DNA from: Rhyacophila brunnea
Lineage: Eukaryota; Arthropoda; Insecta; Trichoptera; Rhyacophilidae
Direction of reading: 5' to 3'
Length of the DNA stretch: 64,000 bases
NCBI GenBank assembly: GCA_022495005.1
Contig: JAGYXB010001996.1
Location: 1,550,001-1,614,000, forward strand
In this document: positions 12,801 to 24,800 of the stretch, in pieces
Layout: the number at the start of each line of letters is the position of its first letter
How positions within the stretch are numbered: position 1 is the first letter of the stretch
Notes under the pieces: generated by a model
The model's database searches: none
What the model saw: the letters and a program-made list of their open reading frames with translations, nothing else
Told to the model about the DNA's origin: nothing
Program-made: the position numbers and the translations under genes

Positions 12801-15800
12801 CACATTAAAACATGTTAGTCAATGATTAGAAAACTATGTTTAAGATTGATTATAGAATATGAAAAATAGTGGCTAATGAATATTACCCACTTTTCAACCA
12901 AGCTTCGGTTGCATCAATAAGGTTTGTAATTGTTCGCTGTACTTATGACTATGAAAACAAATGAAAAACTCCATGTTCAGTTTTGGTTCACCTCTATCAT
13001 AGTGATACAAAATCTCATTAGCCGAAAACCGTTCCATACTAATTAGCTGACACCTCACGCATACTGCGTGACACCAATTAGTCCAGTCAGTGTACTTTTT
13101 GATTGCAAAAGGTGGGGTAGAAGATTTTTTTTTCTACTTGTATATATGGTAATGAGTGAGCAAAAAACGAGTTTTCCAATTCAGATGACTTCGGCACAAT
13201 TTTTGCCGGGCAAAAAACTGCAAAATTTTGGGATTTTTTTTGGTTTTTCGCTTATATCTCAAAAACAGTTGGTCAGAGATATCGTGGAAGATGTTCGATG
13301 GGAAGAGGGTGATGACCCTGAACTTGATAATATTGTAGTTAGACTAGGAGGTTTCCACACTCTAATGTCATTCATGGGAACGATAGGCATGAGATAATGG
13401 ATGGAAGTGGTTTGAATGTTCTTTTCACTACAATAATTCGAGCGCTTAAAGTCAGACAACGTTATCTACAAAAAAGTGTTTTTTTGTTTTTTTGAGATAA
13501 CGTTATTTTACATTTCAGGCTACATGATAGTCAAACAACGTTATGTCAATCTTTTCTAATTTCTTATTAAATAGTCAGTAAAGTTTAACGCTAACTACAT
13601 AAGTTACCCTTGTTTTCATATTTTTTTAAACTATCCCTATAAATTTTAACATCATCATAAGCAAGATAAATGTACAATACACAATAAATTATAAAATATT
13701 AACATTAGGTTTTAAATAAACATTTCCCTTGTTGAGTTACAAGAATCTAAAATAACAATTATTGGCTCTCCTGTAAAGTTACACTTTTGTAGATAGTGTT
13801 GTTTGACACTAAGCCCTCGAATTTATGCTGAGAACAGCGTCGATAAAATAATGTCCGGACACGCGTGTGCGTGCACACCTCTTAGTTCACCTTGTTTTGG
13901 GCTGTTTGATTTGGACTGACCATTCCGGGTACGGTATTGGAATGTGGCCCTTTCTACCACTGTACTGACTGGACTGGACTGGACTGGATGGTGCTGGACT
14001 GGATTGACCATACCGGGTACGGTATTGGAATGCGGCCCTTTCTACCACTCCCACTACCCCCACGCATCATCTGGACCACTGGGCCCATTGACCATAAAGT
14101 CTAGTTTGTAACCCCAAACTGTTTATTAGTAAGATCTTAAGTTCAAAATGCTATTTCTTCTCATTAAAGTTTGATTTTTACTAAAACGCCTGTTTTCAAA
14201 TACATATACTATTTTCAACAGCAAATATCTCATAAACGGTTAGAGATAGAAAAAAAACGTATTATATAAACATATTAGGAAATCTAATAAGCTATAATTC
14301 TGTATATAACAATATTTTTTCTACGACCAATCGTTTTTGAGATATAAGCGAAAAACCAAAAAAAATCCCAAAATTTTGCAGTTTTTTGCCTGCCAAAAGT
14401 TGTGCCGAAGTCATCCGAATTGGCAAACTAGTTTTTTGCTCACTCATTACCATAATATATACAAATAGAAAAAAAAATATCTTCTACCCCACCTTTTGCA
14501 ACCATAACGTATTTTTCGGTCTAATTTGACTGGACTAAATAGGCCGACCAATGAATTACGAACTATCAGAAATTGTGTACGCATCAAACCTCTACGAATT
14601 TAGTTAAAAGTCCATCATATGTGGTAAATCAATGAATTTAATACTATTTTACAAGTAAAATGAACTCCACACAATGGAAAAAGTCGTAGAATATATTGTG
14701 TTTAGTTTTATTATTACAAAAATATGTTGATTTGTTTCCGGGCTAGTTTAAATAGGTATTATTCAATTGCTCTTGCGGGGTCGTGAGACAACTTTCTGTC
14801 AGGACGTGTTCGAAACTATGCGAAAAATGTATATCACTTGTAAAGTAGATAGATGTTGGCAGGACACTTTCGTGTGACTATTTTTCCATTGACATCTCAG
14901 TGTTTCAAGGTAGGCCTAGCCAAATAATGTATTCCACAGGAAGTAACCGACTTTGAAACCAATAGCCTGATTTAATTAGATATTTGTTCAATATAAAAAA
15001 ATTTAGTCTATCTGCATACTCTGAAGAGAATGTGAGGACATAGAAGAAAGAAGTATAGCTTACCTCTTTGACAGGCCAATGCGATTTCAGTTTTCCGAAT
15101 GCTCCATAGCTGATCTCTTTTAAATTCTTGTTATGGCAGAGATGTAAAATCTGAAGACTCTTCAGTTGCGCGAAAGAGTCTGCCTTTACACTCGTCAGTG
15201 TTTCCATTTTACCAACTTCCAGGAATTCCACTCTCCAAAGACCTGTGATCAACACAAGATTTTTTTTATTCAAAATGGGTTTTGAAACATTGATATATTT
15301 TATAGGAAACGATTTTACCTAATTTCATATAGGTTTCACGTGTGCATAGTTTCTAGCATTTAAAAATGATTTTCACATTCCGCATAAGGCAATAATTATT
15401 CATCCATCGGTCGGCCCACTAGTATCAGGTGATGTGCATATATGTTTTATATCACTCTTGTATAGCTAAATTCGCAATAGTCAAAATTTGTATGATTTTT
15501 GCACATATGGACATCTCCATGAGTATTGTGTAGGCAAATATATTGTTTTACTTTTTGCTAAAATTTGTCACACCGATTAAAGTGACTGCTGTAATTAAAG
15601 CATATTGACATTGTATATTGGATGTAAGAAGCGATGTCCTTTGTCCGTTTTCTAGCATATATATGCTGCATCCTGCAAGTCAGAGACTGGTTGTATTAGA
15701 TAGTGACTAAAAATCAAATATGTTGAAGGAAACCCTTCAAAAAACAAATGTCCAATGTGTTGATCCAACCAGTCGATCCCTGAATTGATTTTGTCCATCA

Positions 15801-18800
15801 TAGGAATTGAGTATAAGTGAAAATATAATATGATTTTGGTGAAATATTGGACCAACCAACTTCACCAACTTACATGCAAATCGGTTTCAGATTAAATAAG
15901 AGGAAGCCCGCGTGATGCGTTGTATCACTTAATTCGTATTCCTACACATGCAGGCTACCGCAGGAGTGAGGCTGAGGAGTAAACTGAGGCGTAGTGTTCC
16001 CTTTCCGTCAAACAGGAGAATTGTTTGACAATGAGTGCCCAAACGATGACCAAAGAAATGAGTATTTCTTTGTGATGGTGAAGTTGAAAGACAATTGTCA
16101 TTGTTTAATTTGTAACACCTCAGTGTCCTTCACCAAATATACGTTTGTTCAACTTGAAGAATGTCAATGGGAAAGTGTGGTAGATCATTGCTAGTTTTCA
16201 TACTGGATAAATAGATCACATCATACTTGAAGTTAGACATGCCTGTATTATGCCGTAATGAACGCCACATTCTTAAATCTTGTGTATTATAATATATGAC
16301 CGAGCAGTTACCTACTGCGTTGGCTTATAATGTCATCCCAGATTCCAATCCCGAGTCTGGCAAATTCACATTCTTTTTTTATTTTGTGTGTGGGTCCAAT
16401 AGGTTGAGCAACTGATTAACATACGTTTATCATAAAACCAAAAAAAAACTGTTAATACAACCTCTTCTCGAGGCCAATATGATCTTCTTAGGAAAATATA
16501 ATAGATTACTTAAAAATTATTTGGACTTACCCATGAAACTATTATCGTTGATTTCTTGAATCAGATTTTCACTCAGTATCAATGTTCGCAAGGACGATGC
16601 CACAGCCGCTATACTCTCCGGTACTGTCGTAAGTTTATTTCCCGACAAGTTTAATTTGCTCAAATGCTTCAGATTCCTGAACAGATCGTCTGGTACAGTT
16701 TTCAGACCCGCATAGGATAAGTCCAATTCCTGAAATTGTAATGTGTAGCATGTAATAATAATCTTTGTTGCTTGTTCTATATTTGCAGTGAACATGATAA
16801 TAATATTATTATGCCTATTGAAAACGATTGCTTTCTACTACCGACATAAATTGTCTATTCTCGTTGGTATTGGTAATATTTTTACCGTTGTATTCGTTCA
16901 AGTAAATACAAAAATGATACACCGCTTCTCTCTGCAATCTCTGATGTTGTCAATATGGCTCCCAACATAGTCTGATTGTCAATCTTTTATATGCAATAGT
17001 GAAAAAGTAATAAATTAATTAAAACACTTCAAAAGAAATTAAAAAACAAAATCACTGAACTAGTCATATAATAGGTCTCAGTGGAACCATCGAGGCATTT
17101 TGGACTGGTGTATAGTTAAAACTCCTCCGGGATAGACATACATGTTGAATGACTCCACAATGTGCTCCGTCGTCTGAATCTCACCATACTCACAAAGTGG
17201 GGACTCTTTCAAGCCCTACTTACGCATCATATAAGCACACCCTAAAGCCAAGAAGCTCGTCCAGCAGATCCATAATTAGATGGGACTTCTCTACGTCCGA
17301 TGCTAGCCAGTCTGTTGTATCTCCTCTCCTGCAATCCCTCGAGCAATGACGCTTCGTTGAAGGGCGTTATGTCAGCATAGACCAGACGTTTTGCGTTGTT
17401 TATAATTTTCTTATACGCCCTCAATGTGGCATGTTTCACCTTATCTTTGGTGGAAGTATCCTTGACAGCATAGGCAGCCATAGAAGTGGCGTAGAGGATA
17501 GTGTGCCACACTTGATATATGTACATGGCTGCTTTGTGTGTCGATATTATATCCAGAGGTAGTCTTATGAGTATTTATAACCTTACCATTATATAATGGC
17601 TGCGGATGAACGTTTTAACGCCGATCTGCAGAACTACGGATCCCAGCGCTATAAAATCACAGCCAAGAGATGATGATGGTTCTAGAATGATTTTATAATT
17701 CTTGATGCCGATTAGGCAATGGTTTTGGTGTGATTGAATTGGTCGCCATTGATAAACAAAATATATTCTGTGAGTTGGCACATTGCAACATGAAACCCAG
17801 GAGTAAATATAGGACTTATAAAAGGTATTATTTCCAATGTATAAAAATAGCTGATTGTTTTAGCAGCTCACTTGAATGTTGAAGACTTAATTGGTATTTG
17901 TAGTTAATGCAATATGCAATCAAAGCGCTTGAATATGATGTGAAATCAGAATATATAGTAACACTATTTAAAGAAAACCTTGTATGTTTGGATCAGTAGA
18001 TGAATAAATGTTTATTATTTTTACCTCAAGTTTTGATGCGCTCGATATAGCCAAGGCGGTTACTGAATCTATCAATCGCATCGGGTTATTGCTTAAGTTG
18101 AGCACTTTCAGATTCGGGATATGTTGAAACATTCGCCGTTCCAACGAATGTATCTGATTGGACTCCAGGATCAGCACTTCTAAGTCGATCGGTTCGTACA
18201 ACCGTATATTGAAAGGCCCTTTAAAGATCTCGCTGCGTATTGCGTCACCTGCATTTATAAAAGGCAGCATTACAATTTAAATTCAATTTAAACAATATTT
18301 TATCGTGTCTCTCTCCCAAAAATACCCAATACAGTCACAATTCCATGTAGGCCATTCGACTAATCCAAACTGAACGAATTTGCCAGCATAGCCACCATGA
18401 CTAGTATGGTAGTCTGGTGTCGGAGTGGTTTGCTCCATTCACCACTTCATCTTTGAACACAAAGTATTTGCCTGTCTTTGTCAGAGCTGTCTTACTTCTT
18501 CTTTCTGCCTTGTTTAAGTTTTCACATCAAACAGATGGCTCGCTTCCTCTCATGGAGTCTTTATATTCGATAAGCATAGATAATTTATCTATGTTTTACC
18601 ATCCCCTAAATATTAGTTGGGAATTTGGGTTACAACTAATTCTGTATCGGGTATCGGATATCTTTTAAAAGTATTGTCACCTGTGAGCTTATTAAATCCT
18701 AGATCCAAGTAGCGGATGCTCTTTATATTACTGAAGATGGCAGAATGGATTTCCGATAAGTTGCATCTCCTCATTGACAGCGATAATTCCTTTGTCTTTA

Positions 18801-21800
18801 TGGAAGGAATCGTATCCAATGACGCTATTCCGTTGTCGTCGAAAGTGGCGACTATGTGTTTTGCTGAAAATGAATTAACATTTACATTACATCTAGAATT
18901 TAACACAGCTAGGCGAGTGCTTAAAGTCAGACAACGTTATCTACAAAAAAGTGTTTTTTTTTTTTATTTGAGATAACATTATTTTACATTTACGGCTACA
19001 TGATAGTCAAACAACGTTATGTCAATCTTTTCTAATTTCTTATTAAATTGTCAGTAAAGTTTAACGCTAACTACATAAGTTACCCTTGTTTTCATATTTT
19101 TTAAAAGCTATCCCTATAAATTTTAACATCATCATAAGCAAGATAAATGTACAATACACAATAAATTATAAAATATTAACATTAGGTTTTAAATAAACAT
19201 TTCCCTTCTTGAGTTACAAGAATCTAAAATAACGATTTTTGGCTCTCCTGTAAAGTTGCACTTTTGTAGATAGTGTTGTTTGACACTAAGCCCTCGTCGG
19301 GTAATCACTAAATTGTTATTTTATCCAGACAATTGACGGATGCGGATAGATCCACAAGTTTATTCAAAAAACTATTACTATACCCACTGATATTGAATTA
19401 ATTAATTAAATAATTGTGAAACTGAATATTGAAAGTGGTACAAGTGACATGTAGGTTAAAAACTAGTTAGAAACACTTTTTGTATCACCACACACGTATT
19501 TATGTGTGAAAGAGGCTTTAACTTTATAGCCGGCAGTGGCGAAGGGTGGAGGTAGACTGTTAAGATCAGATATGAACATTGCACACTAAACTTTTTCAGT
19601 CATAATTAATTGTTTTTATTGAATTCAGACTATAATGTGTAAATAGTGTTTGTTAGTTTTTAAAATTTCATTAAACAGTGCCTAATCCAAGCCATAGTAG
19701 ATAATAATCAAAAAATGTTCGTTTCGACAGAAAAATATTTTTCATCGATTATGGTTTGGTTAGGAAGAGCTTAATGAATTTAAAAAAAACTAACCAACAA
19801 CATTTGTAATATTTATTTATTTATTTAAGAAAACAAAACATTGTGGACATAACAGATCTAAATTCAAGACGTACACAACATGAGATTTACATTATAACTA
19901 ATATTACCCTCACAAGAGAGAAGAATAGAATATAGAAATATAGAAAATAATAATAATAACAAAAAAAAACATACTTAAGTACAAAAAAACAAATAAGTAT
20001 GACTGAAAAAGTGTGCACTATTTTTATTAGATCACTTATAGCAGTCATAGCATACCTAAACTATTATGGTTTGGTTGGCCAGGGTTTAATTGAATTTTGA
20101 AGTTTAACACCATCTGCAAATTGTATCTATTGGTTCAATGAAAACAAATAAGTAAGACGGACAAAGTTTAGTTTGCACTATTTATGTCGAATCTTAACAG
20201 CCTACCTCCACCCTTCGCCACTGGTAGCCGGCCACTTTGTGTAAAATGTTATTATTTTCATAGCAACTTGGTCTAATTTAATGTTTTGTATTGACTTGTA
20301 CCCATTTAAACACTAAAAACACTGATAAACTTTTTTTTGGCATATTATGAACAATGTATTATTTTTGAGAACAAGACCTCACATCATTTTGTTGATTTAC
20401 TCAAGTTGGTTACCTATGCATTTGGATCCCTTTGATCCTCTATTGTGTTTTATCTACCATAAATTGGAATGTCTTCTAATTAAAGGAATTGCGCACAAGA
20501 AAAAATAAACTAAACGTGGAAATGGTAAAAGAAACCGTAGAATTAGGATAATATATCGTTTCTGGTCAATTTTCTATGAACCAATCGTTATATCGTACCT
20601 TCAGTCTCCGAGCCGGTGAACATAGAAGGCCAACTGCTGGGGAAGTGCTGCAGTGACCTTCCAGCGCAGTTGAGTGTGAAGAGGTCAAGTTCAACATTGC
20701 ATTTACAGATGGCACACCAATCGGTTCCATTGCTCTCCACTGTGCACGCAATAGCCACCAAATAGACCAACACTGCTGGTATTAACTAAAAAGAATGCGC
20801 AATCAAGAAGTTATTATAATTATTTTTTTAATGATTATAAATTTTAGGTTAGTCAATCACAATCAAAGAACTAACAATTTACCTTAATCTACGGCAATCT
20901 AGGCGATAGGCAACAAAATCTTTAAAACCATTATTTTTTATTTTTTTGAGTTATCAATAATTAGGTACTCTTTAGTTTTATTAATTTTGTCCAGAGACGC
21001 ACAAAGAGGGGTACCGTGAGTGTCCTAATGCGTGTCCGGAAATTTGTACGTATGCCGTATCACATTTCACTGTGAAACTGACTGAGCCTATGCGGAGACA
21101 TTGTATTTTAAAATCAACTTTAGTTTTAAAATTTTGTCAATACAAATTTCTTATTGAAATGACTAGTATTCTTCGTTGGATCAAGTTTCTCCAATAGATA
21201 GATAGGAATGCAAAAATTTCTATTATGGATATGCGTAGTTTTGATACTCAATAGCCTTATGTCATTGGGGCAGGGTTTACCCGTGTTCGATTCTCAGTGA
21301 GTTCACAATGTATTTATGTGATTTTCTCTAAGCCTGGGTGTTTGTGATGGTTTCGCTTCTATTACTAATTACACTACTTTTTCACTTCACTACTGTCATT
21401 GGGCCTCATGGCCTGTTGTAGTGTTAAAAAATATATATGTATAAATAATGACCATCTTTGCGATTTATACAGATAAAACTTTAGTTACCTTTAACATTAA
21501 AAAGTCAGTTTTACATCAAATTCATAGAGAATCAATATTTTTGACACGAAATAAATCTAAGATTATCAATTAAATTGTTTCTTACCATAGTAAAATTATT
21601 TTAACATGTTTCATATTCCATACAACAATCTCGCACGGACACAGCTATTAAAATTATATGCAAGGTTGCATATAACAAGTTGGAATAGTATTTTTATTTA
21701 TTTTGCACGATTTGATTACATAATGTGAAGAATTGTATATTTAAAATCATTGTTTTTAATACTTTTCACATACCAGAAGTTTTAAAAGTATCGATATTTT

Positions 21801-24800
21801 TACATTCAAGAAATTCATACACATTTTTTTATACAAACGTGGTATAATATTTTTTCACATTCTGGTTATACTTTATAAACACTCCCGTTTTCGTGGATTT
21901 ACTAAGAGAAATCATTATACTTGTATATTTAAATTCTTCAATACATTAATATTTGTCTTTCAAACTGAATAAGAAAATCGACTAGACTAAACCTTCCAAA
22001 CATTGCAATCGGTTTTTTGTTCTCTAAATTAGAACACTATCTTATTGTTTTTTGATATATTTGTTTCTAGATAACAAATGTGGATATACCTTGATATTGC
22101 AGGCAACATACCTGTGATAATAATCACAAGACACGTTGTATTATTAAATACATAAAAAACAAAGAAAATTTATTATATTTTGTTTTTGTTCTTTTACTGT
22201 GTATTTTTCTTTCTTTCCTTGAAGTTTCATACTCGTTGTGGAGGCTCTTCTTCAGAGATCATTTTGATAGTCTACTATTGGGAATATGAATGCACTTTGC
22301 CATTATTATCTGTTGGACAATGGCACGTGCGATGAGCTTGTAACGTTGAGAGGAGAAGTAATAAAATAATACACAGTGACAGCCCAATAATGAAATAAAA
22401 TATCGAATAACCGTGAGAGTTTTGAATATGAGAAACACCGGGTCTCCATGACACATTGTCTGGAGCCGCCTTTAAGCAATATTCCGGCGTTTTCAATTTC
22501 GCTCGTGACACGTAACAGATATTATTTTTAAATAGTAAAAGTATTCAGTTCTATTTGTCATTTGCTAATTTTATCACTAATTAATATCAAGCTACTCATA
22601 AATAAATAATTATCTTAATACCGTACCTTCATTTCCTTTCCAAACTTAATTGATGGTATGTTGAAAAAATTTCACTTGTATTTTTTATACTATTTCACCA
22701 TACATGGTGATATTACTTGTCCACTTTATCTTTCTTCACAAATGTAATTTGGTACTATACTCATGCATGAGTAAACATATTATTGATTTGTCCAAAGGTA
22801 CGAAGGAACTTATCTATTATTATCTATGCTTTATCTTATTTTTTTTTTATATATTCCTAATAAACAATATTAACTATAATATATTACGTACCTAACATAA
22901 ATAAAATATAATAATATGATAGTAAAATCGGTTTTCATTCTAACACAGTATATCATAACTCTGATCGAAGTAATGGCATTCGTATTTTGGTTAACTTCAA
23001 AATTTCAACATGCTTTTGTTTTCTTTTTTGTCCTGTGCAAAAGCGCTGCTCAGGTGCGGTCGATCCGTGACTCATTGAAAAGTTTTTCGTAGTATGGGTA
23101 CGGCCCGTATGGGTGATGTTTGTTTTAGATAACGTATTACGACATTTCTTGTTATTTTATCGATAATGTTGATTATTACAAGCACTACTAACGACATCTA
23201 GTCACTGTGATTCAAGACTTTGTTTGCGCAATTATTTCTACCAGCCAATAACCTATCGCACAAATTTATCGAAAAAGATGGATAATGTAGACCGGTGCTT
23301 CTACAAACTTTGACATTTTACAATCCCTAAATTTGAAAAAAAAATCCAGCCATTCCTCTTGATTTTTTTTTCCTTCTTAGTGACCAATAGTATAATATGT
23401 TTACTTAATTTACCATTATTCTTATTTTGCCATCTCCAAACGGAGGTTGGTCACAAATAGGTTGTATTTACATATTTACATTTTAGGAACCGTCAACAAT
23501 ACGTGTCGTACGGCCTTTATCAGTCACAGACCTTTTACACATTTTCTGGTGTCCCTCAGGGCTCAAACTTAGGGCCGTTGCTGTTCACGATTTTTATAAA
23601 TGACATAGCATTGGTAATAAAAAATGCTATGTTTTTGTTGTTCGCTGATGACTTGAAACTCTTTTTGGAAGTTGTCACCTTGGACGATTGTCGTCAGCTC
23701 CAACTTGATATAGATAATATATTACATTGGGGCAGGCGTAACAAACTAGAATTCAATATTGATAAATGCAATCTTTTGTCGTTTACCAGAGCCTCAAAAG
23801 TGTTGTTTTTCCAATACTCGGTGCATGGCAGAGTTCTGTCACGAATATCATCTGTAAGGGATCTTGGCATTACGTTTGAGAGTAAACTGACATTTTATTA
23901 GCCATATAGTTACCATTTGTAACAAGGCACTTAAAATGTTGGGCTTCGTCATGCGTACTTCCCGGGTCTTTTCGGATGTTACGGTATTAAAACTTTTATT
24001 TAATTCTTTAGTTCGAAGCAGACTTGAGAGTGGGTCTATTGTTTGGGCACCGCATCAGTTGAAGTATAGCCTTAGAGGGTTCAGAAGAAATTCCTGAGAC
24101 TCCTTTATTTGAGGTTGTACGGATACTATCCGTGGCTTTATCCAACTGACTTTCTCTTAGGCATGCTTACATACTGCAGTTTGCAATTTAGAAGAAATCT
24201 TTATTTGGCTACGTATTTTTTTCGACTTATACGAGGTATAAATGAGAACTCTGCCATTCTGGGCAGTGTTGACCTGTGTGTCCCTGATAACTATCTTAGA
24301 AATAGAGAACATCAGTTGTTTATTCTCCCAAGGTGCAGAACCAACCTGCCACTGGTAATGCCAATTGGGAGGGCGATAACTATGTTCAACGAAATTGCTT
24401 CGGGTGTTGATATATTCCACCTACGTGAGGATGAGTATAGGTGGACGTTGTTTTATAAATTCTTAAAATAGGGCCTGCTTAACTCATCCGGTGTACTTCC
24501 TTGTACCTATCTAATTAATATTTTTGTATGTACATATTTCTACTGTTTAATAACATACTATGTATCTCTTTTTTTATGTAACACTTACTGTTTTAAGTAT
24601 ACTTCTTTATTTCTATGTCATGTTGTGAACGTCTTAAACTTATAATTTGTAATGTCCACAATATGTTAAAAATAAATTGAAATTGAAATAAGCACAATTT
24701 TAAATTGTATACACCGAACAGAATTGCACGGTAGGCATTTTTTTTGTATATGGAACACACGCATATGAAAATATTACTTTTACCATAATTAAGAAGATTT

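Larger units (their letters stand above)
13078..14538. mobile_element. Fold-back element with about 200-bp inverted arms
   Basis: The left arm (13078-13275) and the right arm (14325-14538) are inverted copies. Both begin TTAGTCCAGTCA and share, after a divergent stretch, GCAAAAGGTGGGGTAGAAGA, GGTAATGAGTGAGCAAAAAA and GCTTATATCTCAAAAAC. Between the arms lie a different 381-bp MITE (13439-13819) and GC-richer tandem repeats (13917-14050). No transposase is present. It sits in the LRR gene intron between exons 6 and 7. Confidence 0.75.
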
